Shown: positions 25,531 through 35,528, counted from the stretch's first letter. The stretch is 64,000 bases of DNA from CAZOOK01 sp964581385 (GCA_964581385.1 CAZOOK010000005.1:136559-200558), one strand, 5' to 3'. Notes: generated by a model from the sequence alone, not told the origin. Numbers and translations: made by a program.

Positions 25531-26286
25531 ATGAACAACGAACTTGTTTCGATCATAACACCGGCTTTTCGCGTGGCGCCAGTCATTGGCGAAACCATTC
25601 AGTCAGTCATCGCCCAGACCCACGCAAATTGGGAAATGCTGATCGCGGACGATTGTTCCCCGGATGACACCCGCGAAACTGTGCGTCAATGGACGACAAA
25701 CGACTCTCGGATACGACTCATCGCGCTGGAACAAAATGGCGGTCCCGCGGCCGCTCGCAATGCCGCTTTGGCGGAAGCACATGGCCGTTGGATCGCATTT
25801 CTCGACAGCGACGATCTGTGGTTACCAACAAAACTGGAAAAACAAATCGAGTTCCACAAAAAAAGCGGCGCGAAGCTTACTATGACAGGTTTTCGGCGGA
25901 TATCGGCGGACGGCAGAACAATGGGGCGGTACATTGACGTTCCTCATCGACTCGACTATCGCGGCTTGCTGGGCAATACCGCCATTGCCACATCGAGTGT
26001 TCTGATCGATAGCGAACTCGCCGGTCCGGTCCGGATGAAAAAAACATATTATGATGATTTCGCGTGCTGGTTATCCCTGTTGAAGGGGGGTGGTTATGCA
26101 CTGGGATTGCAAGAAGATCTAATGCGTTATCGTGTTATGGGCAAATCGGTATCTCGCAATAAGAGAAACTCCGCATTGCAAGTCTGGCGGGCCTATCGTG
26201 AAATCGAGAAGTTGAACGTGGCAACCTCGCTCTGGTATTTTGGACAATATGCGATTCGGGGGCTACTGAAGTATCAAAATTTCTGA
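25531..26286 (+). CDS. Family 2 glycosyltransferase
   Basis: This 251-residue GT-A glycosyltransferase starts VSIITPAFRVAPVIGETIQSV, has IADDCSPDDT, then NGGPAAARNAALAEAHGRWIAFLDSDDLWLP with the DxD-type metal site DSDD, and a late YDDFACWLSLLKGG acceptor/base region. It adds one sugar to the lipid-linked repeat unit at the inner membrane. The open frame runs upstream inside the previous gene, but ATG 25531 gives the canonical N-terminus. It is the only clear GT2 in the cluster. Confidence 0.88.
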   Translation: MNNELVSIITPAFRVAPVIGETIQSVIAQTHANWEMLIADDCSPDDTRETVRQWTTNDSRIRLIALEQNGGPAAARNAALAEAHGRWIAFLDSDDLWLPTKLEKQIEFHKKSGAKLTMTGFRRISADGRTMGRYIDVPHRLDYRGLLGNTAIATSSVLIDSELAGPVRMKKTYYDDFACWLSLLKGGGYALGLQEDLMRYRVMGKSVSRNKRNSALQVWRAYREIEKLNVATSLWYFGQYAIRGLLKYQNF

Positions 26287-26437
26287 TTTGATGTTGGTGA
26301 TAAAGCATCGTATCCGCTTATCAGACTGCCCGATCCAATCGGAGCGGAGTACGAAAGAAGTAATCCTGATTTCGCGGTTTGCTCTGCGTACCTCGTCCCT
26401 GATTTACCATTAGAGCTACTTAAAAGAACGCTCCCAA

Positions 26438-27988
26438 ATGCTTGGGCAAGTAAAATTCGCTGTTACCGGAGCCACGGGCTTCGTTGGTCGCCATTTGGTT
26501 AGAAAACTCCAGATTTCCGGACATAGTGTTACTTGTCTGTCTCGTCAGTCTAGTGCCCTTCCTAGGGCCCTTCAGGGAGTACAGCACCGGCAGCTGGATA
26601 ACTATCTGAACATTGATACGTTGACCCGAGCTCTGGCCGGCGTAGACGTCGTCGTTCATCTCGCGGCTCGCGCCCACGTTTTGGAGAAGACGGCGGTATC
26701 AGACGAGGACGCGTTTAAGGTCGCCAATGTAGAAAGTGCAGTAGCTGTGGCACGCGCGGCGCGTACGGCACGTGCAAGGCGCTTCGTTCTAATCAGTTCC
26801 ATTGGTGTAAACGGTGATTGCACAAATGGTATTCCTTTCACAGAAAATGACGAACCGCGACCTCAAGAGCTTTATGCGGTCAGCAAGTGGCGCGCGGAAC
26901 AGAAGATCAGGAGCGAGCTCGCGGACGGCCCCACTGATTTCGTGATACTCCGGCCAACACTGGTCTACGGCAGCGAGTGTCCTGGTAACTTCCGATTGCT
27001 TCTGAATCTGGTCTACCATCTTCCGCTTGTACCCTTGGGCGCCTTACATCGACCGCGAAGCCTGATTCACGTCGAGAACCTGTGCGACGCTATCATCAAA
27101 GCTTCGGTTCAACCTGCGGTGTCCCGCCAAACATTCGTTCTTTCTGACGGGTTGAATTTCAGTATTGCCGAAGTGGCGCGAACGCTAAGTCACGCTTTCG
27201 GAAAAGACCCAAAATGCGTGATTCCGATACCAGAAGCAATTTTGAGATCAGCAGCTTGCCTTATTGGGAAAAGCGATTCGGCGCACAAACTTCTAGCAGA
27301 ATTGGCTGTCGACAGCTCCGCATTTCAGAAGGTGGCTGGCTGGACTCCACCCATCGAACCCGTTCTGGGCCTTGAAGAGACCGCGAGATGGTTTGCAAGT
27401 CGAGAAAAAGATCGTTCTAGTGAAAAGATGAAACGCATTTTTGATTTGTCTTTGGCGATTTATTCGGTTGCACTACTGGCATTGCCAATTGTGGTCATTT
27501 TTCTGTTGGTTCGGCTGTCGTCCCCAGGGCCGGCGCTCTACTGGTCCGATAGGGTCGGAAAGAACAACCGAGTGTTCAGGATGCCAAAGTTCCGAAGCAT
27601 GCGCGTCGGAACGCCTGCTCTTGCTACGCATTTGCTAAAAGATCCAGATGCCTACGTAACCCCAATCGGTTTTTTCCTGCGGAAATCCAGCCTGGACGAG
27701 TTGCCACAGTTGTGGAGCATTCTGGTGGGCGACATGAGCTTTGTTGGGCCGCGTCCAGCTTTATTCAACCAAGATGACTTGATTGCGCTTCGTTCACAGC
27801 ATGGTGCGCATAAACTTACGCCTGGTCTAACCGGTTGGGCACAGGTAAACGGTCGAGATGAACTGCCCCTACTAGAAAAAGTGAAACTGGACAGCGAGTA
27901 CCTACGCCGCCGTTCGCTGTGGTTTGACATCCGCATCCTTTGGCTAACCTTCGTGAAAGTATTACGACAGGAGGGGGTGTCGCACTAA
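26438..27988 (+). CDS. Fusion: 4-keto-sugar reductase/epimerase + initiating phosphoglycosyl transferase
   Basis: This 516-residue protein fuses two enzymes. Residues 1-320 are an extended SDR of the WbpV/WreQ type: VTGATGFVGRHL, HLAARAHVLEK, LISSIGVNGDCT, YAVSKWRAE and RPTLVYG. Residues 331-516 are a bacterial sugar transferase: an N-terminal membrane hairpin (LALPIVVIFLLVRLSSPGPALYW), KFRSMRVG, the catalytic LDELPQLWSILVGDMSFVGPRP and GLTGWAQVNGRDELP. WbpV-like reductases make UDP-QuiNAc, which a dedicated transferase loads on undecaprenyl phosphate. Fusion would hand the sugar directly to the initiating step. An internal Met331 (ATG 27428) could also start the transferase alone. The dehydratase at 37111 can supply the 4-keto substrate. 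Confidence 0.88.
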   Translation: MLGQVKFAVTGATGFVGRHLVRKLQISGHSVTCLSRQSSALPRALQGVQHRQLDNYLNIDTLTRALAGVDVVVHLAARAHVLEKTAVSDEDAFKVANVESAVAVARAARTARARRFVLISSIGVNGDCTNGIPFTENDEPRPQELYAVSKWRAEQKIRSELADGPTDFVILRPTLVYGSECPGNFRLLLNLVYHLPLVPLGALHRPRSLIHVENLCDAIIKASVQPAVSRQTFVLSDGLNFSIAEVARTLSHAFGKDPKCVIPIPEAILRSAACLIGKSDSAHKLLAELAVDSSAFQKVAGWTPPIEPVLGLEETARWFASREKDRSSEKMKRIFDLSLAIYSVALLALPIVVIFLLVRLSSPGPALYWSDRVGKNNRVFRMPKFRSMRVGTPALATHLLKDPDAYVTPIGFFLRKSSLDELPQLWSILVGDMSFVGPRPALFNQDDLIALRSQHGAHKLTPGLTGWAQVNGRDELPLLEKVKLDSEYLRRRSLWFDIRILWLTFVKVLRQEGVSH

Positions 27989-28194
27989 CCCGAACGCGTC
28001 ACCAAAGCAGTACGGCGGATTCGCTATAACCCAATAGCATTCGGTTGTCGAAGGAGGCTGATCGCAAAAAACTGTAACGCCCGGCAGCCAAGCGCGAGGC
28101 GGCCGGCTACTTGGTTCAAGAACATGGCGCCTGCACCCGGGCCGGCTTCCGCTAGTCGGTGGCAAGCCGGGTCCGCTTGGCAGCCGGGTAAGCG

Positions 28195-29235
28195 TCACGC
28201 GCGCGCGCGCGCCAGCCTATGGCCGAGTTCAATCATCGGCCGCTCAACGAAGGTGGCGGAGAGATGGGCGAGCAGGAAGGACAGGGGCAGGACGGTCAGG
28301 AGGATGGCCACCTTAGTGATGTCGGAACCCACCTCGGCGGCGGCCTTGGCGCATACTAGGGCGACGATCGAATGCAGTAGATAGAGCGAATAGCTGATCC
28401 GCCCCATCCAGGTCATGACCGGTCCCGACAGCGCGGCTTTGAACCGGAAGGCTGCCAGGAACAGACCGATGCCGAGATAGACCCCAACGAAGTCGGAGAT
28501 CGGTCGGTCCGGCCGGCCGCCGTGGGCATAGCCGAGCAAGCCGACGAGCGTGACCATAATGAGGATGCCAGCCAGGGCCAGCGGCAACCGACGGCGAACT
28601 ACAGGGTCGTCTTCCAACCAAGCGAACCGGCAGACGGTGCCGAAGACCATTATGCTCAGGTAGCCGAGTAGGCCGAGCGGCGGCTTGATCGGGAAATCGA
28701 TGAAGTGGAGGACGGCGACCAGGCTGGCCCCTATCGCTAGCAGCCCCATGCCTAGCATCACAGTGACCCCACTTCCCAACCAGCCCACGGCGAAGGTGCC
28801 GGCGCAGAGGGCATAGAAGACTAGTTCGTAGAACAGGGTCCAATAGACGCCGATGACATCAGGCTGGCCCGCGACTGCCTGGGCCATGGTGATGTTGGCG
28901 AGCACTTGCTTAGCCGGGAACACCATCCCGAAAGCGCCCGCTATTGCCAGGAAGAGGGCCAGCGACAGCCAATAGGCAGGATAGAGTCGGAAAAACCGTG
29001 ACAGGGCGAAATGGCGCAGGGCGTGAGGCGCGCGCAGGCTGAAGGGAATGACGAAACCGCTGACGCAGAAGAAGGCTACCACCCCGATGCGACCGAAGCC
29101 AACATAGTCCAGGGTCCGATCGAGCCAGGGCGCCTTGGTCGCGGCGAAGATCTGCTCGGCCATGTGGCTGACCAGGACCAAGCTGGCCGCCACGCCACGC
29201 AACCCGTCCAAGTAGCTGATCCGTTGCGACGCCAT
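28195..29235 (-). CDS. Acyltransferase-3 family membrane protein (first)
   Basis: This 346-residue protein has the OafA-type start ISYLDGLRGVAASLVLVSHMAE, then about ten membrane helices (YWTLFYELVFYALCAGTF, LGLLGYLSIMVFGTV, ISYSLYLLHSIVAL) and the SATFVERPMIELG end. It probably O-acetylates a surface glycan. The frame is open to 29355, but Met at 29235 begins the conserved motif. It is GC-rich and lies antisense to the glycan genes. Its last codons make an alternating CG tract. A separate acquisition is likely. Confidence 0.85.
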   Translation of the reverse strand: MASQRISYLDGLRGVAASLVLVSHMAEQIFAATKAPWLDRTLDYVGFGRIGVVAFFCVSGFVIPFSLRAPHALRHFALSRFFRLYPAYWLSLALFLAIAGAFGMVFPAKQVLANITMAQAVAGQPDVIGVYWTLFYELVFYALCAGTFAVGWLGSGVTVMLGMGLLAIGASLVAVLHFIDFPIKPPLGLLGYLSIMVFGTVCRFAWLEDDPVVRRRLPLALAGILIMVTLVGLLGYAHGGRPDRPISDFVGVYLGIGLFLAAFRFKAALSGPVMTWMGRISYSLYLLHSIVALVCAKAAAEVGSDITKVAILLTVLPLSFLLAHLSATFVERPMIELGHRLARARA

Positions 29236-29531
29236 GGCCTCTCCCGTAGTAGCTAGGCGCCGCGACGCGTCAAGCCGCCGAGGATGCGCAGCAGCATTGC
29301 TCGCTCCTCGCGGCGGGGCGACTTCGACATCCCCATTCTGGCTCTCAGAAGCCAAATGAGCGGAGGGTCTATGTTATTCGTTAATACCGGCAAGTTGTGG
29401 ATTCCGGAAGGCCCTAGTCAACTAAACTCCGTGGACGCATACATTAGCAATGTGGCATGGCCTCGATGGTTGATATTTCGAGTGGCGGCATCAGCTCCAC
29501 CTTTCTTAAGCCACAGCTTTCTTAATCGCTT

Positions 29532-30656
29532 CTATGGCAGACCTGTCCGTCGCACCCTTTCGCGCAATCTCAGAAGCGGTCGCTCGCTGATGGTCGCCAG
29601 GCTCATTGCCAAAAAGACACCGGCGATCGGAACAAAGAATATATTCAAAATTGAGTACGGGAGGTATTTTTGAGCGAAATAGACGGCGCATAAATGACAA
29701 AGGTAAACCAAGTAGGACAATTCTCCAGCGGCCTGATCCAAACGAATAAAGCGCTCCGGAATCGGGAGGAAAAGTAGAACCGCCAGCAATCCAACGAGAA
29801 TGAAGAACACGGCCGGCCCCAGCCACTGAAAGGAGTCCCAGCTTTCCACCACAGTAGGAAGATTCACCATGTATTTGGGGTAAATTAGTGCTTGCATCGC
29901 ACCGAGAAGTAGGGCAACGCTGCCAAGGCCGTACCAAATATGCACCATGTGAGTTTTTTGCTTGCCAAAAAGAAGGGAGAGGCATATTCCGACAACAAAT
30001 AGTGGAATGAAAGCTGCATAGTAGGATGCTGCATGTAAATCCAATAGGATGGTAAGAACGGCATTGGCCGTCAGAGCGAGGACGCATGCCCACCAAATGG
30101 AAAGGGTTGTCATTTGTTGAGCAAATGTTGCTGCGGACAAAATAAAAAACACACACGCGTAAAACGTAAACTCTACCCTGACCGCCCAAACAATGCTTAT
30201 GAAATCTGTTCGCCGACCATTCGTAAAGAAGTGATCGAAAATGCCAGCAAAGGGAAAAATTGAAAACGCATTCTCGAAAAGATTAGGGACCTGCATTGCC
30301 GTTTGTGGCAAAGGTTGACCAAAAGGCGGGAGCGCAACAACCACAATTGTCATTAACAAACAGAGTAAATATTGCGGATAGAGGCGCAGCAATCGATTGA
30401 CCATATATGCCACAGGCCGACCGACGTAGAACTGTCGTGCCGCTTCAGTTATCACAAAGCCGGACAGAACAAAAAAGACAAAGACCGCCATCGTTCCATA
30501 ACGTGAACCAGTCGCAATCCAGCCCTTGATAGGTGCAACATCACTTGCATGCCAAATCGCTACAATGACGGCGAGGGCAAGGCGAAGTAGCCCGAATGAG
30601 GTGTGTGTTTTGGTTTTCTGCACTCTGGATTCAATTTGATCAGGCGATGCGCTCAT
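29532..30656 (-). CDS. Acyltransferase-3 family membrane protein (second)
   Basis: This 374-residue acyltransferase-3 protein has the family layout: LLRLALAVIVAIWHASD, VFFVLSGFVITEAARQF, NRLLRLYPQYLLCLL, then a WAVRVEFTFYACVF active segment and the ATISERPLLRLRERV end. It probably acetylates lipopolysaccharide or exported polysaccharide. Its DNA is visibly more AT-rich than the first acyltransferase and the genes around, a sign of separate transfer. The 176 nt between the two acyltransferases show no gene. Confidence 0.87.
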   Translation of the reverse strand: MSASPDQIESRVQKTKTHTSFGLLRLALAVIVAIWHASDVAPIKGWIATGSRYGTMAVFVFFVLSGFVITEAARQFYVGRPVAYMVNRLLRLYPQYLLCLLMTIVVVALPPFGQPLPQTAMQVPNLFENAFSIFPFAGIFDHFFTNGRRTDFISIVWAVRVEFTFYACVFFILSAATFAQQMTTLSIWWACVLALTANAVLTILLDLHAASYYAAFIPLFVVGICLSLLFGKQKTHMVHIWYGLGSVALLLGAMQALIYPKYMVNLPTVVESWDSFQWLGPAVFFILVGLLAVLLFLPIPERFIRLDQAAGELSYLVYLCHLCAVYFAQKYLPYSILNIFFVPIAGVFLAMSLATISERPLLRLRERVRRTGLP

Positions 30657-31099
30657 ATCTAATCTTCATCGCTTTTTGCCCCACCCGCATGAGGATTCGC
30701 TCTCGCTGAAATATGTTGAAGTCGACGATTCTAACGATTCTGCCGGCGTAGTCATTTCTCGAAGACGCTTGGTTTTCCTATCCATCATCTACCCAGACGC
30801 CTAAAAGTTTGCAAAACTCGGGGCTTACGCAAAATCTTGCTCCGCGACATTGTTGATAATCTCAGAATTCGCTGTGGTCATGTAACTGCTAGCTCTTGCA
30901 GATATTTTTGAGCTTGTCGGTAAGTTGCTAACCTCCAATCAACACTAGCGCTATAGAGCGCGACGCTTAATTTAGTACATAAAGTCATGCTTAGTACTAT
31001 ATGCCCACTACGGGACTGGAATGATCCACACCTGAAGCGGCGCCAAGCCTGGGTGAACTGCATGAGAGGTGTTGTATGGCCTGTGGGCTCTGGGGAACG

Positions 31100-31413
31100 G
31101 CGGATGGATCGACGCAGGCAAGGTCGCGATGGCGAATCGGCATCGGCCGGTTCGTTCGCAGGCAGCCAACCAAGTCTAGTCGACGGATTTTGTCATTGCT
31201 CGGGTAACCTCGGGACAGGGGATCAAGTATGTGACTGTCGTCGATGTGCCTCTCACAATAGGGTGGTCGTGACGACAGAAACCACATCGGCGTCAGCATC
31301 TGGCCCGCATCTTCGAATCCTCAATCAGACATATTGGCCACCCCGTAGCCCATCGTCTACAGAACATGCCTCCGCAGCTCCGCTTCTGGAATATTAGCGC
31401 GTACCACGCCTAG
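31100..31413 (+). pseudogene. Decayed IS3-family transposase (orfB) fragment
   Basis: One frame reads ANQV*STDFVIARVTSGQG, then IKYVTVVDV, which matches the '(N)xxWsmDFvsdxlxxGrxfkvLtvVD' start of the IS3 orfB DDE domain; the stop at 31177 replaces the Trp. The same frame continues after a TGA at 31270 with HLARIFESSIRHIGHPVAHRLQN, which resembles the 'RvLdxlxxxrGxPxaIRtDNGPEF' part. At least two stops and lost acidic residues make it inactive. Terminal repeats were not found. The surrounding 30657-31662 stretch otherwise holds no gene and carries the promoter region of the Wza gene. Confidence 0.6.
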
Positions 31414-31662
31414 TTGCGCATCATTTGCGTAGCAATGGTATCCTTTAACAATCAAATGTGAACAGCGATTATTGTCGGGGTTTTTTTAGCTTTCAGCCAC
31501 AAAGAATGCGCCGGATTATAAAGGCTCCGAGTAGCGCTAGATTTCTCGTTCAATTTACTCGCGGGATTAGCGCGCACGATCGAGGTGTGGCGGGCTGCGC
31601 GTACGGCTGATTAGCCATCTCTGGGAAATTTCATTTAAGGATGCCCAACTCAAGGGGACGAT

Positions 31663-34485
31663 GTGGCCATACGAATCTCAACTTCTGTTCTTCAGTTAGT
31701 GATTATGTTGGTTGTAGGTACTACCGTGGCCTCAGTCAGCATCGCACAAGAGCTGCCGGTCGACATTGATCAACTGGGGCAGTTATCGCCGGAACAGCGT
31801 GCGAAGGCGCTTCAAATGCTGGGGCAGAATCCGGATACTGCAACCATCAAAGCCGCTCCACCAGCTAAAGCGAATCAGGTGATGCCGGCACAAAACTATC
31901 AATATGCTCCGGTGCAATCTATCTTTGATTGCGACGAAAATATGGACCATTCCTCCACCTCCAGCGCGAAAGGAACGATTCCTGACGTGCGGCGCGATTG
32001 TTTTCGATCGCGCCGAGGAGCGAATTTGTATACGCGCTCCGAAGAAGGGAAACCACTTAAACCGTTTGGCTATGATTTATTCGCCTCTGCACCGAGTACT
32101 TTTGCGCCGGCGACCGATATTCCAGTACCTACCGACTACGTGCTGGGACCTGGTGACAATCTGCGAATTCAGCTATATGGCAATACAAATACTAGCTTCA
32201 CGCTCATAGTCAGTCGGGATGGAGCGATCGATTTTCCTAAGCTGGGGCCGATCAACGTTGCGGGGCAACGCTTCGACGATGTTCGAGCGATGCTGCAGGA
32301 TAAAGTAGCAAAGGAAATGATCGGCGTGCAGACTAACATCACGCCCGGCGAGCTCCGCTCAATCCAAATATTTCTACTCGGCGATGTCAATCAGCCAGGT
32401 TCCTACACGGTTAGCGCTTTGTCGACCATCACGAATGCTCTACTTTCCGGCGGCGGGGTAAGCTTGGTTGGCTCGCTCCGCAACATCCAACTCAAGCGCA
32501 ACGGCCAAACTGTCCGGACGCTGGATCTCTATGATCTACTGTTGCGCGGAGATTCGAGTCGTGACGATAGACTACGCCCGGGCGACGTCATCTTTGTACC
32601 TCCGGTGGGAGCCCGTGTATCCATCGATGGTGAAGTAAAACGACCTGCGATCTACGAGTTGAAGGGCGAAGAAAAACTCTCCGAAGTACTCGCGCTGGCC
32701 GGCGGCATGATGGCGTCGACGTATACGAGCGCTGTTGAGATTACTCGCTTTGATCAGAATCGGAAATCGATCATGATGCAAATCGACGCATCCAAGCCCT
32801 CCGACCTTGCGATGCGCATGCAGGACGGCGACTTTCTTCGCGTCCGTAAACTTGACGGGCCGGTCGAAAACCATGTTCGCATTATTGGCTCTGTTCGCTA
32901 CCCGGGTAGCTACGAATGGTCGTCGGGCTATGACTTAGCCCAACTGCTCCATTCGGCACAAGTACTTCCATCCGAAGCTGGCAAGGAAACGTATCTTCCG
33001 ATAGGGTTGATTGAGCGCACAAATTCCGAAAGTGGTGTGCGTGGCTGGATGAGCTTCAATAGCCATGATGTTATCGCCGGAACTGCAACATCATCTCTGC
33101 AAGGCAACGACTTAGTCGTTATTTTAAGCCGTAACGATATTACGTATCTAGAATCTAAAGCAGTTCGTGATGTGGCTGCCGGCGATTTCTCTCATGTGCA
33201 AAACTGTCCCGGCCTGAAAGAGCTAGCGTCGGTAATGAACAGCGAGCGTTCGATTCGCTTCACAAAGGCGCTGAAAGCAGAAACGAGCCGCTATGAAGCC
33301 AACGAAAATGCGTTCAAGGACTCTGTCAAGTCCACTACGGCGTTATCGGCGAATTCAGACAAATCAAGTGCCGACAAGGACGATTCTATTGTGCCGTCGG
33401 GTACCGAGCGCCTTTCGTTCGTCCAAGATGTGAAGTGCCCATCCGTTTTTACTGATGCTCCAAAAGCCCTTCCGTATTTGCTCGATCAATCTGTCGCGGT
33501 GTATGGCGAAGTGATGCAACCCGGACTATATCCGATTACTCAACAAGCGTCCCTTCAACAGGTGATCGATGCCGCAGGCGGCCGCAGCAACGAAAGCGAC
33601 CCGGCCAGCATCGAGTACGTATCCTACAGAGATGGATTGAATACAGGACACCCCGCTTACCAGCGACTGAATATTACACAAACGGCGCGGCTTGCGATCA
33701 GCCCTGGCGACATTGTCGATTTTAAGCCGTTCTATTCCGGCCAGGAGGCCGGCACTGTAGCAGCCGCCGGTGAATTCCGATTTCCCGCCACTTACGGAAT
33801 ACTGCGCGGTGAACGCTTATCTGAGCTCATCCAACGTGCTGGCGGACTCACTGAGAGTGCCTATCCCGATGGCGCTATATTTACTCGACTCAGTGCGGCA
33901 AAAGCTGAACAGGATTCCTACAAACGCGCCGCCAAGGATCTTCAGGATGCCATGGTGACTGCAGTCACGAGCGGCGTACTTGGAAATAACGGAACTGTTT
34001 CGACGCAGTTTATCAATTCAGTCATCGATCGCCTGCAAAGTGCGCCAGCAATTGGTCGTGTTGTCATTAATGCGAATCCGGCGGCCTTGAGTGCGGCACC
34101 GGATATGGATCCAGTTCTCGAACCGGGAGACGCTATTTTTATGCCCAAGCACCCCATCAGCGTGACTGTTATCGGGCAAGTTTTAAATTCGGGTACGTTG
34201 CAATATTCTCCGAGATTGACTCCCAAACAATACATTCAGCGGGCTGGGGGATATTCGCAGGGGGCGGATCAGAAGCGGACTTTCGTTATTCTGCCAAATG
34301 GCACTGCGAAGACAATGCAGATATCGTTTTGGCATTCATATAGTGACCCCGTCCCGCCAGGCACCGTGATCGTAGTTCCGCGAGATGCGACTCCGTTCAG
34401 TTTGATTGGTTGGTCTGACCGTATTTTTGGCATTGTATCGCAGATGGCCATTACTGCGGCGGCATTGAACACTGTTACCAAGTAA
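31663..34485 (+). CDS. Large Wza-type polysaccharide export protein with multiple SLBB domains
   Basis: This 940-residue protein has a signal peptide (cleavage likely after SIAQ, about residue 29), a poly-export domain (TDYVLGPGDNLRIQLYGNTN, IDFPKLGPINVAG) and a string of SLBB/beta-grasp repeats (LLGDVNQPGSYTVSAL, VSIDGEVKRPAIYELKG, IIGSVRYPGSYEW, VYGEVMQPGLYPIT, VAAAGEFRFPATYGIL, VIGQVLNSGTLQYS). It forms the outer-membrane channel for the polymer. Typical Wza is near 380 residues, so this one is much longer. A Ser/Lys-rich unordered insert lies near residues 540-590. The start is GTG with an AAGGGGA SD. It leads the wzz-wzi set. Confidence 0.87.
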   Translation: MAIRISTSVLQLVIMLVVGTTVASVSIAQELPVDIDQLGQLSPEQRAKALQMLGQNPDTATIKAAPPAKANQVMPAQNYQYAPVQSIFDCDENMDHSSTSSAKGTIPDVRRDCFRSRRGANLYTRSEEGKPLKPFGYDLFASAPSTFAPATDIPVPTDYVLGPGDNLRIQLYGNTNTSFTLIVSRDGAIDFPKLGPINVAGQRFDDVRAMLQDKVAKEMIGVQTNITPGELRSIQIFLLGDVNQPGSYTVSALSTITNALLSGGGVSLVGSLRNIQLKRNGQTVRTLDLYDLLLRGDSSRDDRLRPGDVIFVPPVGARVSIDGEVKRPAIYELKGEEKLSEVLALAGGMMASTYTSAVEITRFDQNRKSIMMQIDASKPSDLAMRMQDGDFLRVRKLDGPVENHVRIIGSVRYPGSYEWSSGYDLAQLLHSAQVLPSEAGKETYLPIGLIERTNSESGVRGWMSFNSHDVIAGTATSSLQGNDLVVILSRNDITYLESKAVRDVAAGDFSHVQNCPGLKELASVMNSERSIRFTKALKAETSRYEANENAFKDSVKSTTALSANSDKSSADKDDSIVPSGTERLSFVQDVKCPSVFTDAPKALPYLLDQSVAVYGEVMQPGLYPITQQASLQQVIDAAGGRSNESDPASIEYVSYRDGLNTGHPAYQRLNITQTARLAISPGDIVDFKPFYSGQEAGTVAAAGEFRFPATYGILRGERLSELIQRAGGLTESAYPDGAIFTRLSAAKAEQDSYKRAAKDLQDAMVTAVTSGVLGNNGTVSTQFINSVIDRLQSAPAIGRVVINANPAALSAAPDMDPVLEPGDAIFMPKHPISVTVIGQVLNSGTLQYSPRLTPKQYIQRAGGYSQGADQKRTFVILPNGTAKTMQISFWHSYSDPVPPGTVIVVPRDATPFSLIGWSDRIFGIVSQMAITAAALNTVTK

Positions 34486-34593
34486 AGGTGTGCGCTTCTT
34501 TTGTGAGGCGACATTTCCGGCCAATGTGAATGCTGTGTGGCGTCTTGGCTCATCGGTCATCGGTGGCGCGGACCACTTGCTTATCAATTTTCT

Positions 34594-35475
34594 ATGAATA
34601 CTACTGAGTCACAGTTTCATTCTGAAATACTCGACGACGATGAGTTCGATCTCAGCGTTTTTCTTGATTTTGGGAAGACACATTGGCGCGGCCTGTTCAT
34701 AGCTTTGATTATCAGCGCGGGGGCAGGACTTGGACTTAGTTACTTATATGCGCCGATTTATCATGCGGATGCTGTCCTTATCGCATCGGATGATTTTGGC
34801 ACGGGGTCGCAAGGCAGCGAAGGGGCTGGTGGCTTCGGGGGTGTGGCAGCGCTTATCGGCATTTCCAGACCCGGCAGCCATCAAAGTGAAGCGATTGCGA
34901 TACTCAAATCGAGAGCCTTAATCGAATCCTACGTGACCGATCAGAACTTGATGCCAGTCTTGTTTCCTAAGGCCTGGGATCCGCAGAAGCAAGCTTGGCG
35001 CGCCGCAGATCCCAAGAGGATCCCCACGATCGGCGACGCATTTGCTCTTTTCTCGAAGGGGATTGTCAATGTGGCTGAGGATAAAAAAGTCGGGCTCGTC
35101 ACTATATCGGTAGAGTGGCACGATCCCGTCATTGCGGCGCAATGGACTCGCGATTTGGTGACGCGCACCAACACGTTATTGCGGACTCGCGCGATCGAAC
35201 GTGGAAATCGCAATCTGGCATACCTTAACGACGAGCTAAATAAAACCGCAGTAGTTGAATTGCGATCCGCCATCTACAAACTGACCGAAACTGAGATCAA
35301 AAAGCTGATGATCGCCCAGGGCAGTGAAGATTACGCTTTCCGCTATGTCGATCCACCAGTTGTGCCTGAGAAGCGAATTTTTCCCAAGCGCCGCGTGTTT
35401 ATGCTGGGGGGTGGGTTTTTTGGGTTGATCGTCACCAGCATCGGCATGTTCTTGCTGGAACGGAAGCGGATATAA
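34594..35475 (+). CDS. Wzz-type chain length determinant
   Basis: This 293-residue inner-membrane protein has a TM helix near residues 33-53 (LFIALIISAGAGLGLSYLYAP), a periplasmic domain starting IYHADAVLIASDD, and a second TM helix at the end (FMLGGGFFGLIVTSIGMFLL) with the conserved Pro-rich EKRIFPKRR before it. This is the Wzz/PCP layout without a cytoplasmic tyrosine-kinase domain. It sets the polymer chain length with Wzy. An upstream in-frame ATG at 34537 gives an unlikely N-terminus. Confidence 0.87.
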   Translation: MNTTESQFHSEILDDDEFDLSVFLDFGKTHWRGLFIALIISAGAGLGLSYLYAPIYHADAVLIASDDFGTGSQGSEGAGGFGGVAALIGISRPGSHQSEAIAILKSRALIESYVTDQNLMPVLFPKAWDPQKQAWRAADPKRIPTIGDAFALFSKGIVNVAEDKKVGLVTISVEWHDPVIAAQWTRDLVTRTNTLLRTRAIERGNRNLAYLNDELNKTAVVELRSAIYKLTETEIKKLMIAQGSEDYAFRYVDPPVVPEKRIFPKRRVFMLGGGFFGLIVTSIGMFLLERKRI

Positions 35476-35528
35476 GGCCAATCGCTATCCATTCGTTAGC
35501 CGAAGAATCGCATGCTTATGTCTACAGT

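Noticed and set aside
28197..28212. Alternating CG tract considered as a repeat or Z-DNA signal
   Set aside because: It is explained by the Ala/Arg codons at the end of the acyltransferase gene and is short.
30657..31662. Search for a JUMPstart/ops element (GGCGGTAG) before the Wza gene
   Set aside because: No match was found on reading the stretch, so RfaH-type control is not supported.
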